The notes below the pieces were generated by a model that worked only from the letters and a program-made list of their open reading frames with translations, had not been told where the DNA came from and searched no databases. Shown piece by piece: positions 1 through 5,976 of a stretch of DNA of 6,158 nt; positions within the stretch are counted from its first letter, which is position 1, and every line of letters starts with the position of its first letter. Made by a program: the position numbers and the translations under genes. This DNA comes from an uncultured Erysipelotrichaceae bacterium. Lineage in GTDB: Bacteria > Bacillota_I > Bacilli_A > Erysipelotrichales > Erysipelotrichaceae. The stretch lies in NCBI GenBank assembly GCA_902782955.1, contig CACZPD010000050.1, positions 1 to 6,158 on the forward strand. Reading direction: 5' to 3'.

Positions 1-2
1 GA

Positions 3-677
3 AAGCAGGCGATCCTCAAATACAATATGACGGATGAGGAATATGAGTTTAAATACATTGAGGCGTTCACGAAGTTCGGGCTGAAGCAAACTTATGTGCC
101 GGTTGTGAATACGTTCGAGACAAAGAGGGAAGAACCTGTTCCGGTTAAGGAAAACACTGATCCGGCTGAGAAGAAAGATGACAATATATCCATTAAACAG
201 CTGGATGAAAGAGTAAAGAATTTTCTTGGTGTAAGCCAAATAGATGCAGCAAAAACCGAAGCGGAATTCTATGACGATTCGCCGGAGGACGCAAAGAAAA
301 GGGCGAATGGTGATTTGGTACGCATCAATGGATTTGATATTGAACATGGGCTTTTGCGTGGCTACTATGGTTCAGAAAAAGACATAACTGTACCTCTTGC
401 TGCCAGGATCATTGGATCCCGGGCATTTGACAGATGTCGCTTGTTCATTGAGTCGGTCGATCTCAATAATGCGAGGAAAATAATCTCCGGGATGTTTGGA
501 GTATTCAGCAACTGCCCTAACCTGAAGACTGTCAGAATACCGGCAACGGTGGAAGAAGTTACCCCGGATATGTTTCGGAATTGTCCCAACCTGACGGTCT
601 ATGTCCGTAAAAGTCAGGTTTCTCCGGACTTTGAGGAGCGTTTCTCAGGTAAGGCTGTTGTCTATCTTGATGAATAA
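3..677 (+). CDS. Leucine-rich-repeat (BspA-type) protein, 5'-truncated by the window edge
   Basis: The reading frame is open to the left edge, running through codons for KQAILKYN before the first ATG at 27. That ATG has no ribosome binding site at a usable distance, so the true start probably lies outside the window. Counting from the ATG at 27, residues 1-30 look like the end of an upstream domain, residues 31-95 are a charged, probably flexible linker, and residues 98-120 (FDIEHGLLRGYYGSEKDITVP) resemble the entry strand that precedes BspA-type repeats. Residues 121-195 carry degenerate LRR_5 units with the typical AF..C and NCPNL..V.IP patterns (IGSRAFDRC, FSNCPNLKTVRIP, FRNCPNLTVYV). Such repeats mediate protein-protein binding. 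No signal peptide or membrane segment is visible in the part present, so its location is unknown. The next gene follows after 25 bases, which fits an operon. The LRR call is good; the biological role is not known. Confidence 0.75.
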   Translation, partial: KQAILKYNMTDEEYEFKYIEAFTKFGLKQTYVPVVNTFETKREEPVPVKENTDPAEKKDDNISIKQLDERVKNFLGVSQIDAAKTEAEFYDDSPEDAKKRANGDLVRINGFDIEHGLLRGYYGSEKDITVPLAARIIGSRAFDRCRLFIESVDLNNARKIISGMFGVFSNCPNLKTVRIPATVEEVTPDMFRNCPNLTVYVRKSQVSPDFEERFSGKAVVYLDE

Positions 678-702
678 CAGTTTTCAGTAAGGAGAAGTTA
701 TT

Positions 703-1071
703 ATGTCATGCTGGAGAGAACAACATGTTTTACGTATGCCGGCAGCGACGATCGGCATTCATACAAAGGAAGAATGGGAAGCATTTTATTCCGGACTCAT
801 AAAGGAAACGGACTGGGAACCCGGATCATTTGCGCCGGCCCTTTGTTCCTATAAAAATGGTCCGATGATCGACTATATCCTTGTGGACAGCGCTCCCGTG
901 GAAGGCGGCGGATATAAATTGTCCGCGAGATTACTATGGGGCAATGAAGAAGAAGAGTATTATCCGCTTTTTCAGAAAGCGTTCCCCGGTTTTACCCGCG
1001 AACAGATGGAAGATGTCCACTATTGTGAATATAAATGGTATGACGGTACGGAAGCGCCGTATTGTTACTGA
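703..1071 (+). CDS. Small hypothetical protein, 122 aa
   Basis: The ATG at 703 is preceded by a strong ribosome binding site, AAGGAG at 689-694, eight bases upstream, so the start is secure. The product is a soluble, acidic protein with many aromatic residues. It has a Glu-rich patch (NEEEEYY, about residues 80-86) and an unusual tyrosine- and cysteine-rich C-terminus (VHYCEYKWYDGTEAPYCY). No signal peptide, membrane helix or known catalytic motif is visible, and I do not recognise the family. Small acidic proteins of this sort are common in accessory clusters of clostridia, some of them immunity proteins of polymorphic toxins, but nothing here proves that. It lies between the LRR gene and the next small gene with a 25-base gap upstream and about 20 bases downstream, consistent with co-transcription. 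Confidence 0.75.
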   Translation: MSCWREQHVLRMPAATIGIHTKEEWEAFYSGLIKETDWEPGSFAPALCSYKNGPMIDYILVDSAPVEGGGYKLSARLLWGNEEEEYYPLFQKAFPGFTREQMEDVHYCEYKWYDGTEAPYCY

Positions 1072-1091
1072 GTTTTGGCGGATGGAATGCT

Positions 1092-1631
1092 ATGAGCGTA
1101 AAGATATTCAGAGATAACAACTGGAACAGGATAACGAACGGTGTTATTTCCCGCAGGGATATCATGCACCTTAACGGAATAAAAGACAGGGAACTGATCG
1201 GTTTCCTGATCCGTCACGCGTCTTCGGAGTGCGGCAGATCCGTGGAGAAGTATGTCAAAGAGAAATACGGAATCGATGAAATGCCGGAACTGCCGGTGAA
1301 TATAGATGATCCGGATGATCCATACTATGAAGCGTATTTCGTTCTGCGGGAACAGGCTGGGCGTGAAGATGATATTGACGTACTGAAGGAAGCGGTATTG
1401 CATAGTTCTGATTATGATATGGCGGCGTTTGCATTCTGCCGTCTTACAGGATACAGCTTTCCTGCAGACAACTGTGATGCATATAGTTACCGGACATTCA
1501 GCTGTGATGTGATGCCCGGGATGACTGCGGAGCATATCCGGGAGTTCTGCGAAATGCTGATCAGGAAAGGGGACCGATTCAAAGATGTGGCTGAAGAATA
1601 CCTCCGTAGTCAAAAGACTGACGATCAATAA
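1092..1631 (+). CDS. Hypothetical protein, about 179 aa, mostly helical
   Basis: I chose the ATG at 1092 because a modest purine-rich site (GGCGGATGG, 1077-1085) lies six bases upstream. The same frame could begin at a TTG at 1062, overlapping the preceding gene, or at an ATG at 1164, which has AGGGA just upstream and would give about 155 residues. The product is soluble and predicted mostly helical. An acidic stretch (VNIDDPDDPYYE) separates two helical halves, and alternating helices such as EDDIDVLKEAVLHSSDYDMAA give a loose HEAT-like impression. I do not recognise the family. The C-terminal helix EFCEMLIRKG resembles a segment of the next gene's product (EFMKLLIRKG). The coding end overlaps the next gene by 47 bases if that gene starts at 1585. 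No signal peptide or membrane segment is seen. Confidence 0.65.
   Translation: MSVKIFRDNNWNRITNGVISRRDIMHLNGIKDRELIGFLIRHASSECGRSVEKYVKEKYGIDEMPELPVNIDDPDDPYYEAYFVLREQAGREDDIDVLKEAVLHSSDYDMAAFAFCRLTGYSFPADNCDAYSYRTFSCDVMPGMTAEHIREFCEMLIRKGDRFKDVAEEYLRSQKTDDQ
1566..1573 (+). promoter_or_regulatory. Ribosome binding site inside the preceding gene
   Basis: AAAGGGGA lies 11 bases ahead of the ATG at 1585 and can pair with the anti-Shine-Dalgarno sequence through AAGGGG with one G-U pair. It is the reason for preferring 1585 over the GTG at 1633, which has no comparable site. Because it lies within the upstream coding region, translation of the two genes may be coupled. Confidence 0.45.
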
Positions 1632-2061
1632 TGTGAGCGGGGTCCAATCAGATCCGGATATTGCGGAGTTTATCGGGAAAGCACCGGATAAACTCGGTAA
1701 AAAAGGACGCTTCATAATTAAACTCTCCGGGATACCGCAGGAAAACCGTGTGCTCGCCGAAGGGAAGAACAAAAAAGTCTGCAGCCGGTGTATAGATGAA
1801 TTTATGAAGCTGCTGATCCGGAAAGGCTATATGGAATGTGAGCATGTCTGGGAGCGGCTTCGTGAAGAAGATTATGGAGAGATGACATATCGTTCAGACG
1901 GAGGCGGAGCCGCGCATTTCATTGTTACGCTGTATGGATGCCGGCTTTGCGGTGCCTTGAAAAAAGAGTATCAGGGAGATTTCACCGGCGATCCGGGGGA
2001 ATATCTGGAAATAACGCAGGAAGACCGGTTATTTGCAGACCATTTCGGGAATAAAGAATGA
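1585..2061 (+). CDS. Hypothetical protein with putative zinc-binding cysteines, 158 aa
   Basis: The ATG at 1585 overlaps the upstream gene by 47 bases and has AAAGGGGA upstream; an alternative GTG start at 1633, just past the upstream stop, would remove 16 residues. With the longer start, two CxxC pairs stand out, C66-C69 (CSRC) and C119-C122 (CRLC), with C85 and H87 (CEH) between them. This spacing is compatible with one zinc site built from two knuckles, although no standard zinc-ribbon family is evident to me. The segment from about residue 100 to 130, with TYRSDGGGAAHFIVTLYGCRLCGALKKEY split by a Gly-rich turn, reads like beta strands ending in the second knuckle. The stop TGA overlaps an ATG at 2058 as ATGA, and the next gene's likely start at 2082 is 20 bases on. 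The function is unknown; zinc binding is inferred from cysteine spacing only. Confidence 0.65.
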   Translation: MWLKNTSVVKRLTINNVSGVQSDPDIAEFIGKAPDKLGKKGRFIIKLSGIPQENRVLAEGKNKKVCSRCIDEFMKLLIRKGYMECEHVWERLREEDYGEMTYRSDGGGAAHFIVTLYGCRLCGALKKEYQGDFTGDPGEYLEITQEDRLFADHFGNKE

Positions 2062-2066
2062 ACGAT

Positions 2067-2073
2067 GGGGAGG
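2067..2073 (+). promoter_or_regulatory. Ribosome binding site that sets the start at 2082
   Basis: GGGGAGG ends eight bases before the ATG at 2082, close to ideal spacing. The in-frame ATG at 2058, which overlaps the previous stop codon, has only a weak purine stretch ahead of it. This favours 2082 as the start of the 489-residue protein, removing eight residues from the longer version. Confidence 0.7.
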
Positions 2074-2081
2074 TACATTTT

Positions 2082-3551
2082 ATGTCAGATAAAAAGAATT
2101 CTGCAGAGGGAACGGAAAGAATGGCTGGGCTGGATAAAGAATATGTTCCTGCTTACGATAAAAGAGATCGTGATTACATGCGTCGATTCCTGAAAAAATC
2201 ATCCCCGGTCATTGAACTGATTGCTGCTGGTCAGATTCCGTGGGGAACTCTCGCATCTGCTGAAATAATTGATTCACTGGCAGCCACGATCAGATACAAA
2301 AATGAGCAGCAAAAAGAAGAAGATGAACTTCTGGAACTGAAAAATGACAGATATTCACTGGTCAATCTTTACGCTGCCGCAGGAAAAAAACCGGATTTGC
2401 CTGCACTATATTCGGAACTGGGCAATCTGCTGCGCAAATACGGACTTTTTGATGAAGAGGTCGTTTTACTGGAAAACGCTGCGGCAGGTAACCATCTCAG
2501 TGACAAAAATCTGATTATCGTAAAAAACAGATTAACAAATGCCCGGCTGTATCGTGAGACGGATGATGCGGTTATGACAGATTCGGAGAGAATTGCGGAA
2601 AATCTGCGGAGGGCATTACAGAAAAAACCGCTGAATGTATCGGAAATCAAAGCCCTTTTGGAACAATGTACGGATGATCCTGTGCTTTATGAAGCGGCGT
2701 GCAGTACTGACAAGGATCCGGATATGATATCCATCCGGGACAAAGCTGCCCGTCTGATCCGTTCAAGAGATTATCAGTATGCCCTCAGTTCACATTTAGA
2801 GCATCGTGCCAGAACTTCCATGATCCTGAATCTTTATGATTCCCTTGAAGGTGACGATCTTTTTATTGCAAGGACTGTTCTTACGGATCCAAACGATGAA
2901 AATAAGGCACATATGCTTCTTTACTGTAAAGATGAGGCATTGCTGATGCTTGGCTGGCTGTATGTGTATGGGGCACGGAGAATATGTGCGGACCGTCTGC
3001 AAGCTATAGGATCTTGCTTCCCGGAAGCATATCAGGAAATGGATCCTGCGGACAGATCGGGATGTGTGCAGGAATGGCTTGCATATGCTGCGGATCTTGC
3101 CCTGGATCTTCTTTCCGAAGATGAAGCAGTACGGGAAAGGATCTCCGATGCGGCTGACGTGGACAGCGAACCCCTGCATTTCTTCCTGAGCCTCCATCAT
3201 CCGAGGAAAGCTCTTAGATGGTGGCATGCAAAAAAACTTGAGAACCAGGCACGCATTGCCTATGTCGGAAGCTGGACATCAGATGATCAGATCAAAGAAA
3301 AACTGTCCGTCAAAGTCAGCAATACCCTGCTGATTACGGATATGATCACCGGTGATCTTTCCGGGATGGATCTGGTTTTCGGATTCCGGAAGCCGGACGA
3401 TCTGACTCTGCAGGATCGTTTCTGTGTCGAGATCATGAAGAATCATCCTGACTTTGCCGTACGGGAACACGTACGTAAAGAACTCCTTCGATGCAATGTT
3501 GAGATTCCGGGAGTGGATCTGACAAAACCCGATCCGCTTTATAACAGATGA
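2082..3551 (+). CDS. Large helical-repeat protein (TPR/HEAT-like), 489 aa
   Basis: This is the largest gene of the window. The ATG at 2082 is preferred over an in-frame ATG at 2058 because of GGGGAGG at 2067-2073. The product is soluble and almost wholly alpha-helical, with no signal peptide or membrane span. Residues 107-135 (LPALYSELGNLLRKYGLFDE onward to LLENAA) match the spacing of a single TPR hairpin. Residues about 196-228, 385-415 and 443-470 look like HEAT-type units, each with an acidic turn followed by an Arg/Lys-rich helix (for example DPDMISIRDKAARLIRS and HPDFAVREHVRKELLR). Repeat proteins of this type are scaffolds or recognition modules rather than enzymes, and I see no catalytic motif. 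The stop lies 28 bases before the first TIR gene with no promoter between them, so the protein is probably made together with the TIR proteins. A sensor or scaffold role is inference from context. Confidence 0.7.
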   Translation: MSDKKNSAEGTERMAGLDKEYVPAYDKRDRDYMRRFLKKSSPVIELIAAGQIPWGTLASAEIIDSLAATIRYKNEQQKEEDELLELKNDRYSLVNLYAAAGKKPDLPALYSELGNLLRKYGLFDEEVVLLENAAAGNHLSDKNLIIVKNRLTNARLYRETDDAVMTDSERIAENLRRALQKKPLNVSEIKALLEQCTDDPVLYEAACSTDKDPDMISIRDKAARLIRSRDYQYALSSHLEHRARTSMILNLYDSLEGDDLFIARTVLTDPNDENKAHMLLYCKDEALLMLGWLYVYGARRICADRLQAIGSCFPEAYQEMDPADRSGCVQEWLAYAADLALDLLSEDEAVRERISDAADVDSEPLHFFLSLHHPRKALRWWHAKKLENQARIAYVGSWTSDDQIKEKLSVKVSNTLLITDMITGDLSGMDLVFGFRKPDDLTLQDRFCVEIMKNHPDFAVREHVRKELLRCNVEIPGVDLTKPDPLYNR

Positions 3552-3579
3552 TATGAAAATCGATGAATAAGGAGAAAAG

Positions 3580-3921
3580 ATGACACAGTATATATTCTTC
3601 TCACATTCACAGAATGATATAGAAAAAGTCCGGCAGGTCCGGGATTATCTGGAGAACCATGATTTCGAACCGATCTTGTTTAATCTGAAATGCCTTACGG
3701 ACAAGGATGAACTGACCGATCTGGTCAGAAGGGAGATCGAGGCCAGAAAATGGTTCCTTTATCTGGACAGTGCCGATGCGCGCATGTCACCGCGCGTACA
3801 GGCTGAACTTTCTTATGCCCGTGATGCACAGAAAAAACACATATTTAAAGTGAATCTTGAACAGGGATGGTGGCTTCAGAAGATCACTTTGGACAGAATG
3901 ATCAGAAAAGCAAGAGGATAA
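3580..3921 (+). CDS. Short single-domain TIR protein, 113 aa
   Basis: The ATG at 3580 follows AAGGAG (3569-3574) with a five-base gap. Nearly the whole protein is one TIR domain: strand A and box 1 as YIFFSHSQND (residues 4-13), the next helix KVRQVRDYLE, the CLTDKDEL region at about 38-45, REIEARKWFLYLDS at 51-64, and the helix ARMSPRVQAELSYA at 67-80. E76 lies six residues after S70 and is at the position of the catalytic glutamate of NAD+-cleaving TIR enzymes such as SARM1. TIR domains are usually 130-150 residues; this one stops soon after strand D (HIFKVNLEQ), so the last strand and helix appear short or missing. It is a paralogue of the first domain of the next gene (about 40 of 92 aligned residues identical, no gaps). 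It may act as NADase, partner subunit or regulator. The fold is clear; the activity is not. Confidence 0.85.
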   Translation: MTQYIFFSHSQNDIEKVRQVRDYLENHDFEPILFNLKCLTDKDELTDLVRREIEARKWFLYLDSADARMSPRVQAELSYARDAQKKHIFKVNLEQGWWLQKITLDRMIRKARG

Positions 3922-3927
3922 AACAAT

Positions 3928-4725
3928 ATGAATAATCAAGATTCTTTCTGGAATTATATGGGCGGCGGTTCGGTATTCATTTCCCATTCGCATAATGACC
4001 TTTCCAAAGTCCGTCAGATCCGCAACTCCCTGGAGAAAACAGGTTTTGATCCGCTTTGTTTTTATATGCAGTGCCTCAGTGATGAAGATGAGATAGAAGA
4101 TCTTCTGAAAAGAGAAATCGATGCGAGGGAATGGTTTGCTTTTATGGAAAGCGGGAATTCCAGACAATCCGCATGGGTTCAGAAAGAGAGGGAATATATC
4201 CTGAACGGACACGGGAAAAAGATCCTCTACTACAAACTGCAGGAAGCCTCGCCGGAAGAGATCGCGAATCAGATCCTGGATCATATGACCGTATATGTAT
4301 GCTATTCAGAGCGGGACAAAGAATACGGAAGCTTTATTGCGAAGTCTCTCAGCAGTATGGATTTCCGTGTATATGACCGATGTGATGACGAGGCAAACGG
4401 TACCGATTATTTCACAGAGCGATATCAGGAACAGACTCAGCAGGCAATCAGGGATGCCGCGCAGCACGGATGTTTTCTGTTCCTTATGACCAGATATTCA
4501 AAACAGGCATTGCTGATGCGGAAAGAACTGGAATATGCCAGGATGTACGATGCGAGTATTGCCGTTGCTTTACTGGGGGTCAGAGCGAATGATCTTCCGT
4601 TTGATCTTCAGTATCTTCTGATGAATGCTTCCGTGACGGAAATCAGCGGGGAACAGTATGAAGATATGGTGAATGTAGCCTCCCTGGTCGGACATACGCT
4701 ACTGAACAAAGGGGAAACAGAATAA
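3928..4725 (+). CDS. Tandem TIR-TIR protein, 265 aa
   Basis: The ATG at 3928 follows the preceding stop by six bases, with AAGAGG at 3912-3917 as ribosome binding site. Residues 15-105 form the first TIR domain (VFISHSHNDLSKVRQIR, then CLSDEDEI, REIDAREWF, and SAWVQKE with W83 and candidate catalytic E87). Residues 119-220 form a second, more divergent TIR domain (TVYVCYSERDKEYGSFIAKS, VYDRCDDEANG, FLFLMTRYS, LLMRKELEYA with E200 at the glutamate position). The residues before E200 are changed from the usual S-x-W to A194-L-L196. Bacterial TIR domains cleave NAD+ or make cyclic ADP-ribose-type signals, as ThsB does in Thoeris. No membrane helix or helical-repeat sensor is attached. The gene sits directly between the single-TIR gene and the membrane-protein gene, in the same frame as both. 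A role as signal-producing enzyme of an abortive-infection system is inference. Confidence 0.88.
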   Translation: MNNQDSFWNYMGGGSVFISHSHNDLSKVRQIRNSLEKTGFDPLCFYMQCLSDEDEIEDLLKREIDAREWFAFMESGNSRQSAWVQKEREYILNGHGKKILYYKLQEASPEEIANQILDHMTVYVCYSERDKEYGSFIAKSLSSMDFRVYDRCDDEANGTDYFTERYQEQTQQAIRDAAQHGCFLFLMTRYSKQALLMRKELEYARMYDASIAVALLGVRANDLPFDLQYLLMNASVTEISGEQYEDMVNVASLVGHTLLNKGETE

Positions 4726-4752
4726 ATACCGAAATTCTGTTTTTGTGAAATT

Positions 4753-5721
4753 ATGAGTGAAAAAGAATTGTTTTATCAGGAAAAAGAAACGTGCAGTATA
4801 CCGTTCACCCATATTATGGAAGGTATAACGGAATCCCCGCTCAGGGAGATCGATGAGACATTTGGCGCTGCTGATACTCTGAGTATTCAAAATGCAGGAA
4901 AACACAGAAGGATTCTCATGGCTCTTTCTGCTGCGGGGACTTTGCTGACACTTTTCTTTTTGCTTTATGATGAAGCGGAAGCACACGGGTTGATTCTGGC
5001 CTGCGGTGTGATGATATTGTGCCTGTTCTGCATCCGCCGGTTTGCGGATCAGCTGGATTGCCACAGGAAATATCTTGAATACAGAGTACTGGCAGAATGC
5101 CTGCGCTGTCAGTTTTTCCTGTCCTATGCAGAAATCAAAACCCGTGTTATAGAAATCCTGCCCTGGTCTGTCCGGATGGAGATTCCATGGATCGCGGAGG
5201 TTCTTCAGGATATCCTGACGGAACCGGCTGATGAAGAAAACACATCTGAAGCAGAGACCAAGCGGCCGATACTTGACTGCTGGATCAGGGATCAGGAGCG
5301 TTACCATCAGACCGCTCTGGAGAAAGCGGAAATAAAAAACCGCCGGGACAGCCGGACAGCGAAAGTTGTCCTTGTGATCACGATCATTGTCTATCTCTCA
5401 GCTTTGCTGTATGAGGTGACAATATACAGGAATGCCGCAGGGACAGGAAATGCAGATTTGATACGGGCATTATTGAAGATCCTGCTGGGGACAATGTCTG
5501 CTGTCACATTGTTCACGGGAAGCTATTACGGGAAAATGTCGCTTTCCAATGTAATTGATGATCATAAAAGAATGATCGCACTCTATAAAGCATCAGAAGA
5601 AGAGATCTTGAAAAGCGGAGAAAGCGAGGAACTGATTCAGTTCCTTGCCAGAGAATTTCTGAATGAGAACAGCACATGGTATTCCTACCAGAGCAAGAAC
5701 GGTCCGGATATTGTAATCTGA
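4753..5721 (+). CDS. Four-helix membrane protein, SLATT-like effector candidate, 322 aa
   Basis: Four hydrophobic segments form two hairpins: about residues 53-72, 78-95, 204-221 and 239-257. Between the hairpins are KYLEYRVLAECLRCQFFLS (107-124) and WIRDQERYHQTALEK (177-191), and the tail ends in REFLNENSTWYSYQSK. The order helix with AAD.L, two membrane helices, LEYR.LAE.LR, W..DQ.RYH, two more membrane helices, then W near the end matches, from memory, the membrane part of SLOG-SLATT type proteins. SLATT domains are predicted effectors of nucleotide-dependent conflict systems that damage or permeabilise the inner membrane. No SLOG or other ligand-binding domain precedes the first hairpin; there are only about 50 residues. 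The ATG at 4753 is the first start after the upstream TAA, and I see no Shine-Dalgarno sequence before it, so translation may depend on coupling to the TIR-TIR gene 27 bases upstream. The membrane topology is clear; the family call is moderate. Confidence 0.75.
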   Translation: MSEKELFYQEKETCSIPFTHIMEGITESPLREIDETFGAADTLSIQNAGKHRRILMALSAAGTLLTLFFLLYDEAEAHGLILACGVMILCLFCIRRFADQLDCHRKYLEYRVLAECLRCQFFLSYAEIKTRVIEILPWSVRMEIPWIAEVLQDILTEPADEENTSEAETKRPILDCWIRDQERYHQTALEKAEIKNRRDSRTAKVVLVITIIVYLSALLYEVTIYRNAAGTGNADLIRALLKILLGTMSAVTLFTGSYYGKMSLSNVIDDHKRMIALYKASEEEILKSGESEELIQFLAREFLNENSTWYSYQSKNGPDIVI

Positions 5722-5745
5722 GACAGAGCTGTCATCAGGATTTTT
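5717..5745 (+). terminator. Rho-independent terminator closing the TIR/membrane-protein operon
   Basis: The arms CTGAGACA (5718-5725) and TGTC-A-TCAG (5730-5738) pair over eight base pairs with a single bulged A at 5734 and a GAGC loop. A possible U-G pair at 5717/5739 extends the stem. It is followed within two bases by five Ts at 5741-5745. The stem includes the TGA stop of the membrane-protein gene. Stability is moderate because of the bulge. Confidence 0.55.
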
Positions 5746-5976
5746 ATCATTTTAGTTTCCGGGGTATGGCTGTCTGCTGTAGCAGGGATTTCCGCCAGAT
5801 TAAATAATGCCGCTATACTTCAGAAGAATACAATATGCCGGAAATAAAACCAATTTCTGTTGGGGACAGGCTATTTTCACAGTTGTGATGTCAATATAGA
5901 AAACCGCAGGATGTTATGGTAGAGTTACATTAAAGTATTGAAGTCCATAAGATAATTAGAGGAGGATGGTTTTCAT
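5746..5976. other. Intergenic region between two transcription units
   Basis: No reading frame of useful length, tRNA, repeat array or insertion-sequence end is visible in these roughly 230 bases. The promoter for the downstream gene should lie here. Sequences like a -10 box occur (TATACT at 5814-5819, TACAAT at 5829-5834, TATAGA at 5895-5900), but none has a good TTGACA-like partner at 16-18 bases, so I do not name one as the promoter. A small dyad lies at 5877-5888 and is listed separately. Confidence 0.6.
5877..5888. promoter_or_regulatory. Short dyad, possible operator
   Basis: TCACA and TGTGA form perfect inverted arms around a two-base centre, 88 bases ahead of the gene at 5977 and just upstream of a TATAGA sequence. 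The position would suit a regulator binding near the promoter. The arms are short enough to occur by chance, so the assignment is weak. Confidence 0.2.

Noticed and set aside
881..1117. Plus-strand open frame of 78 codons overlapping the 122-residue gene
   Set aside because: It is out of frame with a gene that has a much better ribosome binding site; the product is Arg/Lys-rich nonsense typical of a shifted frame.
1696..1770. Segment GRFIIKLSGIPQENRVLAEG resembling the GR.L.R.SGTEP..RV.VEG signature of phosphohexomutases such as GlmM
   Set aside because: The match is short, the key SGTEP is SGIPQ, and none of the other mutase domains are present in a 158-residue protein; treated as coincidence or at most a distant domain relic.
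1065..1772. Open frame of 235 codons on the minus strand opposite the second and third small genes
   Set aside because: It lies wholly antisense to two genes with a plausible operon arrangement, has no ribosome binding site I can support, and its product shows no recognisable domain. It looks like a by-product of codon bias.
3344..3357. Perfect 14-base palindrome GATCACCGGTGATC
   Set aside because: It lies inside the helical-repeat gene in ordinary codons, with no promoter or second copy nearby; most likely chance helped by frequent GATC.
3787..4284. Minus-strand open frame of 165 codons across the TIR genes
   Set aside because: It is antisense to clearly recognised TIR coding sequence.
4699..5307. 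Minus-strand open frame of 202 codons across the membrane-protein gene
   Set aside because: It is antisense to a coherent four-helix membrane protein and has no domain signal of its own.
5789..5900. Several -10-like boxes (TATACT, TACAAT, TATAGA) ahead of the last gene
   Set aside because: None has a convincing -35 box at the right distance, so no single promoter could be supported.
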